A stretch of DNA of 64,000 bases from Acetobacteraceae bacterium (lineage in GTDB: Bacteria > Pseudomonadota > Alphaproteobacteria > Acetobacterales > Acetobacteraceae). This document shows positions 28,055 through 36,562 of the stretch, piece after piece. The position numbers and the translations under genes were made by a program. Under the pieces are notes generated by a model. That model saw only the letters and a program-made list of their open reading frames with translations. It did no database searches and was not told the DNA's origin. Location: the NCBI GenBank assembly GCA_024280945.1, contig JAMXLO010000002.1, positions 1 through 64,000 of the forward strand, read 5' to 3'. Each line of letters starts with the position of its first letter. Position 1 is the stretch's first letter.

Positions 28055-28240
28055 ATGGACAGTGAGATTTCAAGCAACATCGCAAAGGACGAGCTGGAGG
28101 CGCCTATTGTATTGACCCCAGACCAGATCGCCGCGGTGGCGGGCGGAGCGGCAACTGTCGTCGCCACGACGAGCATCAAGAACGGCGGGGCGACCATGGG
28201 TATTATTCCGCCGCCGACGGAGCGGCCTCTCGCGATTTGA
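28055..28240 (+). CDS. Double-glycine-leader secreted peptide 2
   Basis: A 61-residue precursor. The leader (1-31) has the acidic/hydrophobic pattern of bacteriocin leaders and ends in LTPDQIAAVAGG. The 30-residue core starts AATVVATTSIKNGGATMGII and ends in PPPTERPLAI, with no Cys. It differs from peptide 1 in sequence but shares a Gly-Gly and Thr-rich beta-like part, so the two could act together, as two-peptide bacteriocins do, or be alternative cargo. AAAGGAA precedes ATG 28055. A perfect hairpin follows. Confidence 0.72.
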   Translation: MDSEISSNIAKDELEAPIVLTPDQIAAVAGGAATVVATTSIKNGGATMGIIPPPTERPLAI

Positions 28241-28273
28241 TCCAACAAATTCCCACATGACCTGACCGAAGTG

Positions 28274-28303
28274 CTGGCGGCAGCTACTCGTCGCTGCCGC
28301 CAG
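28274..28303 (+). terminator. Perfect hairpin after peptide 2
   Basis: CTGGCGGCAGC (28274-28284), loop TACTCGTC, GCTGCCGCCAG (28293-28303): a perfect 11-base stem placed 33 bases after the stop of peptide 2 and 17 bases before the next gene. It lacks a T-run. As with peptide 1, it separates the precursor from the export genes. Confidence 0.65.
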
Positions 28304-28320
28304 TACAGGGACAACGTTCG

Positions 28321-28758
28321 ATGACCAATCACGCAAAACAAGCCGATCTGCTTTGTCCCAGTGCGCAACCTGATACGCCAGGCAGTGCCGTATTTGGCGT
28401 CGTCACTGGCTCACAAGAACGACGCCGCGTCGGATACCTGACGGAAAAGCAGGCCGTCACCGAAGACCTTCTAAAGCTGGCCCAGCCTGCGCGCCCGCAG
28501 CAGGTGTTCCGCTTCTCCGCCCCTTGTGCGGGTAGCGGCTGCATGCATTTCGATGGAGCCAATTGCCGTCTGGCATCGCGAGTCGCCAGTCGCATGGAGC
28601 CCGTCGTCAACGCGCTGCCGCCGTGCGGCATTCGTCAAACTTGTCGTTGGTTCCGCCAGGAAGGCAAGGCGGCGTGTCTGCGGTGCCCGCAAGTCGTCAC
28701 CGAGGTGCACGACGCATCCGAGGAATGGCTCCAGGTCGCGCAACCGGAGCCAAGATGA
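28321..28758 (+). CDS. Cys-rich protein of the peptide-export locus
   Basis: A 145-residue protein of no family I can name. Eight cysteines at 12, 69, 74, 82, 102, 108, 119 and 122; seven of these lie in a compact C-terminal block of the form PCxxxxCMHFDGxxC, LPPCGIRQTCRWF, AACLRCPQVV. The spacing suggests a metal or iron-sulfur site. There is no signal peptide or membrane segment. The stop overlaps the start of the HlyD-type gene (ATGA), so it is a core member of the operon. Possible roles are peptide maturation, redox sensing or self-protection; I cannot choose. Confidence 0.75.
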   Translation: MTNHAKQADLLCPSAQPDTPGSAVFGVVTGSQERRRVGYLTEKQAVTEDLLKLAQPARPQQVFRFSAPCAGSGCMHFDGANCRLASRVASRMEPVVNALPPCGIRQTCRWFRQEGKAACLRCPQVVTEVHDASEEWLQVAQPEPR

Positions 28759-30044
28759 GCACCGACGGTGCCGCCGCGGACGAACGCCCTGCCGTCACCG
28801 CGGCGAACCTGTTCCGTCAGGAGGCGCTGAATTACAGCCGCATGAAGATCTGGGGCGACGCCACACTGAGCCTGCCTCGCTCACTCGGTTTCATGACGGC
28901 ATTCCTCTGCGCCAGCGTAGCGGTCTCCCTGCTTTTCCTCGCCTCGGGGACCTATGCCCGCAAAGAGCCCGCGAAGGGCTTCACCATCTCCACCGCGGGC
29001 GTGGCCAAGATCACGGCGCCTCGGCCCGGTGTCATCACCGCAGTGCACGTCGGGGAAGGCGATATCGTCGCCAAGAACGCGCCACTGCTCACCATCAGCG
29101 AGGAAAAATCGACCAGCCTTGGCGATGGCATCGATGCCGCCGCGCTTGAATCCTTGCATCAGCAACAATCGCGCCTGCACGAGCAGATCAACCTGGAGCA
29201 GCGCAAGGCCGAGGCAGGCAGGCAACGCCTGCTCGATGACATCAGAGGACTCGCGTCCGAGGTTAGCGGGCTCGAGGAGCAGCTTCAGGTACAGTACGGA
29301 CGCAGCGACATCGCGCGCCAACAGGTTGCCTCGATCGTCGAACTGGTGAAGCAAGGAACAATATCGCGCGTCGAGCTCAGGCGCCGCGAGGACGCGCACC
29401 TGGCACAGAAGCAATTGGAGGCAGATCTCGGTGCCCGGGTCGCCGCCAAGAAGACAGAACTGCTGGGCAAGCGGACGGCCTTGGAGCAATTGCCGGCCGA
29501 AACCGCACAGCGCATCTCAGCGCTGGAAAACGCGGTCGCAGAGATCGATATCAAACTGAAGGAGACCGAAGGGCGGCGCGCCTATTTGCTGGCCGCGCCA
29601 GTGGCGGGCCGGGTCTCTGCACTGCAGGCCTGGGTGGGGAAGAGCACCGAACCGAACGTGCCGCAACTTTCCATCGTGCCCGATGGCGGTGAGCTCAAGG
29701 CACAGTTGTTGGTTCCCGCGCGAGCCATCGGCTTCGTCTCACCGGGCCAGTCGGTAAGGGTGCGCTATGACGCATTTCCTTACCAGCAATTCGGCTCGGC
29801 CGCCGGAACGATAGAAACGGTTTCTCACACGTTGCTGAAACCCGCCGAGCTCGTGGGGCCGGTGGTCGCGCAGGCACCGTCATATCTCGTCAGCGTGCGA
29901 CTGAAGCACCCATCCATCTGGGCGTATGGGCGCGAGATTCCCTTACAGGCCGACATGCAGCTCCAGGCGGACATCGTGCTGCAGTATCGCACGCTTCTGA
30001 CTTGGATCCTGGATCCTTTGATCAGTTCATGGAGGCGCCCATGA
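28755..30044 (+). CDS. HlyD-family membrane fusion protein of the peptide exporter
   Basis: Periplasmic adaptor for type I secretion. 429 residues: cytoplasmic N-terminus, one membrane helix (GFMTAFLCASVAVSLLFLAS), a biotinyl-lipoyl half-motif (GVAKITAPRPGVITAVHVGE), a long coiled coil (about 120-270, including LHEQINLEQRKAEAGRQRLL), the second lipoyl half (AAPVAGRVSALQAWVGKS) and a beta-barrel end. It resembles adaptors of bacteriocin exporters such as CvaA. Both ends overlap neighbours as ATGA, coupling it to the Cys-rich protein and the peptidase-ABC transporter. Confidence 0.9.
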   Translation: MSTDGAAADERPAVTAANLFRQEALNYSRMKIWGDATLSLPRSLGFMTAFLCASVAVSLLFLASGTYARKEPAKGFTISTAGVAKITAPRPGVITAVHVGEGDIVAKNAPLLTISEEKSTSLGDGIDAAALESLHQQQSRLHEQINLEQRKAEAGRQRLLDDIRGLASEVSGLEEQLQVQYGRSDIARQQVASIVELVKQGTISRVELRRREDAHLAQKQLEADLGARVAAKKTELLGKRTALEQLPAETAQRISALENAVAEIDIKLKETEGRRAYLLAAPVAGRVSALQAWVGKSTEPNVPQLSIVPDGGELKAQLLVPARAIGFVSPGQSVRVRYDAFPYQQFGSAAGTIETVSHTLLKPAELVGPVVAQAPSYLVSVRLKHPSIWAYGREIPLQADMQLQADIVLQYRTLLTWILDPLISSWRRP

Positions 30045-32179
30045 GCATGCTGCTTTCGCGCGGCCGCCTGCCCGAATTCCGACAGGCCGAGGCCGCAGAG
30101 TGCGGCCTGGCCTGCCTTGCAATGATCGTGAGCTATTACGGCAACCACGCCGGACTGAATGCACTGCGCCGGCAGTATCCGGTTTCACTTAACGGCGTGA
30201 CGATGCGTTCCCTTCTGCAGACGGGCGGCAAGCTGGGCCTGGGCGGCCGGCCCTTGCGGCTGGAGCCGGAACATCTGAACGAATTGCGGATGCCCGCCAT
30301 CCTGCATTGGGACATGAACCACTTTGTCGTGCTGAAGCGCGTGTTCCGGAACAAGGTCACCATCCACGATCCGGCGCTTGGCATGCGTGTCTACACGATG
30401 GCGGAACTCTCGAAGCACTTTACGGGTATTGCGCTGGAACTGTACCCGCTCGAGACGTTCGTGCCAGCGGCAAAGCCGAAATCGCCGCCGTTCTGGACCT
30501 TGCTTGGCCGCATCGATGGTCTCGCCTCCGCCTTGCTGCAGATGTTGGCCCTATCGGCAATCTTGCAGCTGTACGTGCTGGCCACTCCGTTTCTGATGCA
30601 GCTCGTGGTCGATGAGGCGGTGGCAAAGGCCGATGCTGATCTGATCCTCGTGCTCAGCCTTGGTTTTGGTCTGTTCCTATTGATCAACACGGGCGCGGCA
30701 CTGCTACGCACCCGGATACTGCAGCATATTCAGAATGCCCTCGCCTTCCAAATGGGTGCCAGCATCTTCAATCACCTGCTGCGGCTGCCGCTGGGATATT
30801 TCGAGAAACGCCATATCGGTGACCTCGTGTCGCGCTTCGCCTCCAACGAGGCAATCCGGCACTTGCTGGCCGAAGGTCTCATTTCGGCGACTGTCGACGG
30901 TGCCATGGCGCTGCTGACCATGGCTATGATGTTTGTTTACAGCATCCGCTTCGGCATGATCGTCCTCGCCGCCCTGCTGCTGTACCTCGTGCTGCGAGCG
31001 GCATTCTACCGGATGATGCGTGGAACGATGCTGAACTTCATCGCATCCAAGGCGCGCGAGGACACCGCATTCATCGAAACGGTGCGCGCCGTCCAGGCGA
31101 TCAAGCTGTTCTCCCGCGAGACTGAGCGGTCGGCGGCCTGGTCCAACATCTACGCCGAAGTCGTGGGCTCCGATTCGTCGCTGGCGGCGCTGCGGCAGAA
31201 CTTCGGCACCATCAATGCCCTGATCTTCGGCATCGAAAATCTGATCATTGTCGCGCTGGGTGCGTACGCCGCGTTGCGCGGCCATATGTCGATTGGCATG
31301 CTGCTGGCGTTTCTTGCGTACAAGCAGCAATTCGTCGACAAGGCCACGCGACTGGTCGAGAAGGCGATAGAATTCCGCATGCTCGATCTGCATTTCGAGC
31401 GGCTGGGTGACATCACCGGCACCGAGCCAGAGCCGCGACAGAACCGCCCGCCTGAATATCAGCCTTCAATCGAAGGCCGGGTCGAGGCCCGGAATCTCTC
31501 GTTCCGCTATTCGGAGACGGACCGCTTCATTTTCGAGAACGTCAGTTTCGCCATCGAACCCGGTGAGCACGTCGCGATCACCGGCCCATCGGGCGCAGGA
31601 AAGACCACGCTGATGAAAGTGCTGCTCGGCATATTGCAGCCAACCAGCGGCGAGGTGCTGATCGACGGCATCCCTCTGAACACCTTGGGCCACGAAGCCT
31701 ACCGTCGCGCTGTCGGTGTGGTGATGCAGGATGATTGCCTGCTCTCCGGGTCGGTCGCCGACAACATTTGCTTCTTCGACGAATCGTTTGACCTTGAGCA
31801 CATGATGAAGTGCGCTGCGCTTGCCGGGGTTCACGACGAGATCATGCGCATGCCAATGGGCTACAACAGTCTGATCGGCGACATGGGTTCGACCTTGTCC
31901 GGAGGGCAAAAGCAGCGGGTGTTGCTCGCCCGAGCGCTATACCGTGCGCCCCGCATACTGTTTATCGACGAAGGAACCTCGCATCTCGACGTGAGCCTGG
32001 AGCGGCAGGTCACCGCCTCGGTGCAGAGCCTGGGATTGACTCGCATAGTCATCGCTCATCGACCGGAAACGGTTGCAGCGGCGTCACGACAGCTTGCTCT
32101 GGATACGACTGGATTGGCTGAAGCCAATCCTCGGCGCGATGTCGTCAAGGCCAGGCCGCGGGTCAGGAAGACGAACTGA
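30041..32179 (+). CDS. Peptidase-containing ABC transporter (C39 domain) for double-glycine peptides
   Basis: Bifunctional exporter that removes the leader after Gly-Gly and exports the core. 712 residues: C39 peptidase (1-135) with catalytic Cys21 (QAEAAECGLACLAMI, preceded by oxyanion Gln15), His94 (HWDMNHFVVL) and Asp110 (IHDPALG), all present; a six-helix membrane domain (about 150-440); and an ATPase with Walker A GPSGAGKTT (about 515), signature LSGGQKQRV (about 619) and Walker B RILFIDEGTSHLD. The Walker B Asp-Glu pair is DE, so ATP hydrolysis is expected. ATG 30041 overlaps the adaptor stop. The intact peptidase, next to two double-glycine peptides, is the main evidence for the function of the locus. 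Confidence 0.93.
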   Translation: MSMLLSRGRLPEFRQAEAAECGLACLAMIVSYYGNHAGLNALRRQYPVSLNGVTMRSLLQTGGKLGLGGRPLRLEPEHLNELRMPAILHWDMNHFVVLKRVFRNKVTIHDPALGMRVYTMAELSKHFTGIALELYPLETFVPAAKPKSPPFWTLLGRIDGLASALLQMLALSAILQLYVLATPFLMQLVVDEAVAKADADLILVLSLGFGLFLLINTGAALLRTRILQHIQNALAFQMGASIFNHLLRLPLGYFEKRHIGDLVSRFASNEAIRHLLAEGLISATVDGAMALLTMAMMFVYSIRFGMIVLAALLLYLVLRAAFYRMMRGTMLNFIASKAREDTAFIETVRAVQAIKLFSRETERSAAWSNIYAEVVGSDSSLAALRQNFGTINALIFGIENLIIVALGAYAALRGHMSIGMLLAFLAYKQQFVDKATRLVEKAIEFRMLDLHFERLGDITGTEPEPRQNRPPEYQPSIEGRVEARNLSFRYSETDRFIFENVSFAIEPGEHVAITGPSGAGKTTLMKVLLGILQPTSGEVLIDGIPLNTLGHEAYRRAVGVVMQDDCLLSGSVADNICFFDESFDLEHMMKCAALAGVHDEIMRMPMGYNSLIGDMGSTLSGGQKQRVLLARALYRAPRILFIDEGTSHLDVSLERQVTASVQSLGLTRIVIAHRPETVAAASRQLALDTTGLAEANPRRDVVKARPRVRKTN

Positions 32180-32193
32180 TCGGCCGGAGATGC

Positions 32194-32214
32194 ACGGCTT
32201 CCGCCGCAAGCCGT
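32194..32214 (+). terminator. Hairpin after the exporter operon
   Basis: ACGGCTT (32194-32200), loop CCGCCGC, AAGCCGT (32208-32214): a perfect 7-base stem 14 bases after the exporter stop. No T-run; moderate candidate for the operon end. Confidence 0.45.
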
Positions 32215-32372
32215 CGCACATAACTCCGATTTGATGCGGACCAACGGGAGGTTGGGCTGTTCCCCCATGCATCCTCTCATCGCGTCCATCGTAACGTTTT
32301 CAACCGAGCCTTGGGAAACCTGGACAGCCATTTGGGGTTTGGGCGGTTTGGACATCGAAGGGCGAAAAGATA

Positions 32373-32561
32373 ATGCGAATTCTGTTGCCGGTCCTGGCTG
32401 CGATCACCGTCGGCTTGGCCGCATGCCATCAGGAAGGACCCGCCGAACGTACTGGCCGAAGCCTGGACAATGCAGGGCAGCGGATTGGCGACACTCTCAA
32501 TCCACCCCAGGGGCCGGCGCAAAGCGCGGGGCGAAAGATCGACCGGACACTCGGCAACTAG
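32373..32561 (+). CDS. Small lipoprotein
   Basis: A 62-residue lipoprotein precursor: hydrophobic signal (MRILLPVLAAITVGLAAC) with lipobox LAAC and lipid-bearing Cys18, then a short hydrophilic helix with the quasi-repeat ERTGRSLDNAGQRIG / QSAGRKIDRTLG. It resembles the general class of small entericidin-like envelope lipoproteins. GAAGGGCG precedes ATG 32373 by 8 or so bases. Its stop codon lies within a palindromic repeat. It is 190 bases beyond the exporter; an immunity role for the peptide locus is conceivable but unsupported. Confidence 0.7.
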   Translation: MRILLPVLAAITVGLAACHQEGPAERTGRSLDNAGQRIGDTLNPPQGPAQSAGRKIDRTLGN

Positions 32562-32610
32562 AGCGCGATCGCTTGAAGCGGAATCGTTGGAAAGCGTGAA
32601 TCGCGCTCTA
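32559..32610. repeat. Palindromic repeat TAGAGCGCGAT...ATCGCGCTCTA
   Basis: Perfect 11-base inverted arms at 32559-32569 and 32600-32610 enclose smaller internal complementarity (CGCTT/AAGCG). The left arm includes the stop of the small lipoprotein. Alphaproteobacterial genomes often carry many copies of such palindromes. Confidence 0.8.
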
Positions 32611-32625
32611 CATCAATCAATCGCC

Positions 32626-32660
32626 GAGCATGATCGGGTCAACCTGATCCGATCATGCTC
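32626..32660. repeat. Long palindrome with TCA-ACC-TGA core
   Basis: GAGCATGATCGGGTCA (32626-32641), loop ACC, TGATCCGATCATGCTC (32645-32660): a 16-base stem with one G-U pair. The same loop and flanking TCA/TGA occur in the 44421-44459 palindrome, so both belong to one family. It lies directly after the previous palindrome. Confidence 0.85.
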
Positions 32661-32770
32661 TAGGCGCTGAGGGACGACAGTCCGCCGCCGTAAAATCTCG
32701 GCCGAAGTTCTCCGTAGGAAACTCGGCTCCCATGCGAACGTTCACGGCACGCTGAAGAAGGGACGCAATC

Positions 32771-32917
32771 ATGGCACAGGAAAAGAAGAAGTCCGAGGAC
32801 CTTACCCCTCAGGCCGACAAGCAGGCGCAGACAAATATCGCCCGGCACGAGGGCCAGGAGGGCGCGCAGGCACGGGAAATCAATCGTCAACAGGCGGACG
32901 AGCGCAAGAAGGACTGA
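32771..32917 (+). CDS. Small highly charged protein (48 residues)
   Basis: Very short gene with a good ribosome site (GAAGGGAC) before ATG 32771, encoding MAQEKKKSEDLTPQADKQAQ and continuing to a KKD C-terminus. The product is hydrophilic, rich in Lys, Glu and Gln, without Cys or aromatic residues, and looks intrinsically disordered, like small stress-associated proteins. No signal peptide. It stands alone between a palindrome pair and the aldolase gene. Confidence 0.55.
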   Translation: MAQEKKKSEDLTPQADKQAQTNIARHEGQEGAQAREINRQQADERKKD

Positions 32918-33023
32918 TCAGCGATCCGTCCATGCCGGTATAGGCCAGCCTGGCCGGCCAACGAGGGTGCCGCCTTCATGCAGGCGGCACTTTCGCGTAT
33001 ACGGCGGCGAGGGAGACCTCGCC

Positions 33024-33776
33024 ATGGACATCGAGACCGCACCGCGCGTAGCCCTCGCCAATGCCGACCGGGTGGCGCGAGTTGATCTTGCCGCAGTGTA
33101 TCGCCTGCTTGCTCATCACGGCTGGGGAGACGTGATCTTCAACCATGCCGCGATGCGCTGCCCGTCCAATCCGCGGCATTTTCTGATCAAGCGCCACGAA
33201 TTGCTGTACACCGAGGTCACCGCGTCGAACCTGGTCGAGGTCAGTATTGACGACGACCTGGACGAACGCGCCGGAGTCAACCGGCCCGGGTTCACCCTGC
33301 ATAGTGGCGTGCTCCGCGGCCGGCCTGACGTGAATTGCTCGGTGCACGTTCATCCAGACGAAGGTGTAGCGGTCTCCGCCCTGAAGCATGGTTTGCGTCC
33401 TGTCTCGCAGAGTGCCATGCGCTTTTACAATCGCATCGGCTACCATGGTTACGAAGGCCTCACTGACAGCTTCGACGAGCGCGAGCGCATCGTCGCCGCA
33501 CTTGGGCGGAACCGCGCCTTGGTCATGCGTCATCACGGGGTCACCACAGTCGGATCCACCGCGCGCGAGGCGTTCAGCCTGATGAAGGAGTTTGTCCGTG
33601 CCGCCCGCATCCAGATGATGATGGAACAGAGCCGCGACGAGGTGCTGGAGATCGCGCCACACATCTGCGAGCACGTCGCCGCCCAGTATGAACAACACGA
33701 CAGGGGGCGGGCATCGGCCGAATGGCCCGGGTATCTTCGCCTGCTCGACGGCATCGATCGCAGCTATCGCGACTGA
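33024..33776 (+). CDS. Class II aldolase/adducin family protein
   Basis: A 250-residue zinc-dependent aldolase-fold protein. Metal ligands are visible in NCSVHVHPDEG (His-x-His) and in VMRHHGVTTVGST (His). The N-terminal part WGDVIFNHAAMRCP and the C-terminal MKEFVRAARIQMMMEQ match the group of adducin-like proteins that act on small sugar or hydroxy-acid substrates. ATG 33024 begins MDIETAPRVALANADRV. The substrate is unknown. A GNAT gene follows 30 bases later. Confidence 0.85.
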   Translation: MDIETAPRVALANADRVARVDLAAVYRLLAHHGWGDVIFNHAAMRCPSNPRHFLIKRHELLYTEVTASNLVEVSIDDDLDERAGVNRPGFTLHSGVLRGRPDVNCSVHVHPDEGVAVSALKHGLRPVSQSAMRFYNRIGYHGYEGLTDSFDERERIVAALGRNRALVMRHHGVTTVGSTAREAFSLMKEFVRAARIQMMMEQSRDEVLEIAPHICEHVAAQYEQHDRGRASAEWPGYLRLLDGIDRSYRD

Positions 33777-33806
33777 GTCCGCGCCCCTACGGGGCGCCGT
33801 CACACC

Positions 33807-34337
33807 ATGAATCCGTTGTGGGTCCTGCGCACGGCACGGCTGGTGCTGACACCGGTCGGCGGGGCCGATCTTCCCGACCTCATCGCGATCAAGGCCGCGC
33901 CGGAGGTGTTCGCCATCATGCTTGGCGGCGTGCGTTCGCCGCAGCAGACGGCCCAGGAATTGGCCGGCGATGTCGCAGACTGGGGCACCCATTGCTTCGG
34001 CACTTGGGCAATCCGCGAAGACGGACGCTTCCTTGGCATCACCGGATTGGAGCATCGGCCGGATGGCCGCGGCATCGCTCTGCGGTTTGCATTGTGGCCC
34101 GAGGCGCAGGGGCGAGGCCTTGCCCGCGAGGCGGCCAGCGCCGCGCTGCGTTTCGGCCATCAGCAGGCAGGCCTCCGGCGGATCATCGCGGTGGCGCGCG
34201 AACACAATTTTTCATCGCGTATGGTTCTCGGCGGCATCGGGATGACCGAGTGCGGCAGCTTCATCCAGTCCGGCTATCGCATGCTGATATACCAAAGCAT
34301 CGCCTGCCCGACGCCATGCCTATCGCAACCGGCCTGA
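33807..34337 (+). CDS. GNAT-family N-acetyltransferase (RimJ/RimL-like)
   Basis: A 176-residue acetyltransferase beginning with the RimJ/RimL pattern LRTARLVLTPVGGADLPDL. Acetyl-CoA binding is indicated by ALWPEAQGRGLAREAASAAL (the Q/R-x-x-G-x-G/A loop), and the C-terminal ARE-HNFSSRMVLGGIGM matches the family. The target may be a small molecule or an N-terminal amine. It is closely spaced after the aldolase gene. Confidence 0.83.
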   Translation: MNPLWVLRTARLVLTPVGGADLPDLIAIKAAPEVFAIMLGGVRSPQQTAQELAGDVADWGTHCFGTWAIREDGRFLGITGLEHRPDGRGIALRFALWPEAQGRGLAREAASAALRFGHQQAGLRRIIAVAREHNFSSRMVLGGIGMTECGSFIQSGYRMLIYQSIACPTPCLSQPA

Positions 34338-34430
34338 AACAAGCGATACGCCATAAGGAGTGCCCGAACAGGGGAGCACCGTTCCATCATCGCACGTCTG
34401 ATCAGCGCGGCCCGGCATCGTGCCAGTCCG

Positions 34431-36551
34431 GTGCCCCTCGTCTGGGCTGTGGGGAGCGCCGTTGTGCTGGTCACCGTGATCTGCGCTGTGCTGACCATAT
34501 GGGAACTGCACCGCAGGACGATCCGTCAGACCAACGAGACGATGGCCACATTGAGCCTCGTTCTGGCGGAACAGACGACACGCTACGTGCAGGTCGTGGA
34601 TCTGCTGCTGCAGGAAATCCGGCTGCGCGTCCGGCACCTGGGTATCGAGACGCCTGAGCAGTTCCGAGGCCTGCTGGGTGACAAGACCACACATGCGCTG
34701 TTGCGCGAGCGCATGATCAACCTTCCACAGGCGAATGCTTTGACCCTGGTCGATGCGACGGGCCACGTGCTGAACAGTTCTCGTACGTGGCCGACAACGC
34801 TGCTCGACCTGTCGGACACCGACGTCTACGCGCATATCCGCGCAACGGACGATCAGACCCTCATTGTCAGCCCCCCGACCAGAAACCGTTTCACCGGCGA
34901 CTGGACCGTCTATCTGGCACGTCGCATCAGCGGTCCGGACGGCGCCTTCCTCGGCTGGGTCGCCGGGGCATTGGATGTCGGCTATCTGACAGACTTCTAC
35001 CGCTCGATCAGCGGCAGCAAGCAGCTCCGAGTGGTACTGCTGCGCAACGACGGTCTGGTCCTGGCGCGCTACCCGGACGGGGGCGCGATCGGCAAGCAGC
35101 TGCGTCCCGACTCGCCCTGGTATGCTCAGATCGCACAGGGCCGTGGCAACTATCGTTCCTCTGGCATCACCAGCGGTGACCCGTCATTTGTGTCGGTCAA
35201 CGCACTGAAGGACTACCCGCTGGCGATCAATGTCGCGGTGAAACAGGCCGAAGCCTTGGCGACCTGGCGACACCAGGCAGAACTGATGATCGCCGGAGAA
35301 GTGGTGGTCTCCAGCGCCTTCATCATGCTGTTCTGGTTGCTCGGTCGCCAATTTCGTCGACAACAACGGCAAAACGCCATTCTGAGCCGAACAGCGGAGG
35401 TGGCGCGAAACAGCGAATTGCGCTTGCGCGATTATGCCGAGATGGCGTCCGACTGGCTTTGGGAACAGGACGCCGAGTTGCGCTTCGTCTCGATCACGCC
35501 AGGCACGCCAATGATCGGCCCCAACGACAAACCGTACGTCGGCCGTCGCCGTTGGGAGATGGCCGATGGAGACACCGACGACGAGCCGTGGCGCAGTCAT
35601 AAGGCTGATCTGGACGCCAGGCGGCCCTTCCGTGACTTTCGCTACACTCTCGTCGGCAGCGACAGACGGCTGCACCACGTGGAAGTCAGCGGCAATCCCA
35701 TCTTCGATCCCGCGGGCGCGTTCATTGGTTATCGCGGCATCGGTCGTGACATCACGCATGACATCGAGGCAGCGGCAGCCATGCGCGCCGCCAAGGAGGA
35801 GGCAGAGGCGGCGAGCCGGGCCAAATCAGAGTTCCTGGCCAACATGAGCCACGAGCTGCGCACACCGCTGCACGCGATCATCGGGTTCTCCGAGCTGATC
35901 CGCGACCATCCTTTCGTTCAGCGCGACCTGCGCTGCGTCGATTACGCCAAGGATATACATGCCAGCGGGCGTCATCTGCTGGACCTGATCAACGACGTGC
36001 TGGACATGTCGAAGATCGAGATGGGCCAGTACAGACTGCGCGAAGAGACCATCGCACTCGGCGAGGTGGTACGGCTATGCGGCGCCATGCTCGCGGTCAA
36101 AGCGATGGAGGGGCAGGTCAGCATCCAGACTGCCGATCTGGCGGGCATTGTCCTCTACGCCGACCGCCTGGCGTTGAAGCAGATCATGCTGAACCTGCTG
36201 ACCAATGCCATCAAGTTCACCTTGCCCGGCGGTATTGTGCGGATCGACGCATCGCTGCTGGAAGGAGAATTCCATCTGACGATCTCTGACACCGGCATCG
36301 GCGTCAGCGAGGTGGCTCTGCCGCGTCTGAGCGAGCCGTTCTACCAGGCGGATGCATCCCGGAGTCGTGTGCATGGCGGTACCGGGCTAGGTCTGGCAAT
36401 CTGCAGAGGACTGGTGCGTCTGCACGGTGGCCGGCTGGGCATCCAAAGCCAACGTGGACAAGGAACCACAGTCACCGTGCTGTTGCCGTTGGCGCGCGTT
36501 GTCTCGTTTGCGCGGATCCTGCAACCTGATCTGGCGTCGCCCGCTCCGTGA
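34431..36551 (+). CDS. Membrane sensor histidine kinase (dCache, PAS, HisKA, HATPase)
   Basis: A 706-residue sensor. Order: TM1 (about 5-25), extracytoplasmic double-Cache-like region (about 30-280), TM2 (about 285-307), PAS domain (about 325-450), HisKA with phospho-acceptor His474 (MSHELRTPLHAIIGF), and HATPase with LLTNAIKFT, DTGIGV and GGTGLGLAI. No receiver domain and no response-regulator gene nearby: an orphan kinase. The start is doubtful: GTG 34431 lacks a ribosome site, and the frame is open upstream, where IIARLISAARHRASP would give a basic N-terminus, but no standard start codon is there. Confidence 0.88.
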   Translation: MPLVWAVGSAVVLVTVICAVLTIWELHRRTIRQTNETMATLSLVLAEQTTRYVQVVDLLLQEIRLRVRHLGIETPEQFRGLLGDKTTHALLRERMINLPQANALTLVDATGHVLNSSRTWPTTLLDLSDTDVYAHIRATDDQTLIVSPPTRNRFTGDWTVYLARRISGPDGAFLGWVAGALDVGYLTDFYRSISGSKQLRVVLLRNDGLVLARYPDGGAIGKQLRPDSPWYAQIAQGRGNYRSSGITSGDPSFVSVNALKDYPLAINVAVKQAEALATWRHQAELMIAGEVVVSSAFIMLFWLLGRQFRRQQRQNAILSRTAEVARNSELRLRDYAEMASDWLWEQDAELRFVSITPGTPMIGPNDKPYVGRRRWEMADGDTDDEPWRSHKADLDARRPFRDFRYTLVGSDRRLHHVEVSGNPIFDPAGAFIGYRGIGRDITHDIEAAAAMRAAKEEAEAASRAKSEFLANMSHELRTPLHAIIGFSELIRDHPFVQRDLRCVDYAKDIHASGRHLLDLINDVLDMSKIEMGQYRLREETIALGEVVRLCGAMLAVKAMEGQVSIQTADLAGIVLYADRLALKQIMLNLLTNAIKFTLPGGIVRIDASLLEGEFHLTISDTGIGVSEVALPRLSEPFYQADASRSRVHGGTGLGLAICRGLVRLHGGRLGIQSQRGQGTTVTVLLPLARVVSFARILQPDLASPAP

Positions 36552-36562
36552 CGGCTGCACGC

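Noticed and set aside
32373-32561. Small lipoprotein as the immunity protein of the peptide system
   Set aside because: It lies beyond a hairpin and 190 bases after the exporter with its own ribosome site; no evidence ties it to immunity.
32976-34205. Minus-strand open frame opposite aldolase and GNAT genes
   Set aside because: Antisense shadow; the plus-strand products carry catalytic motifs.
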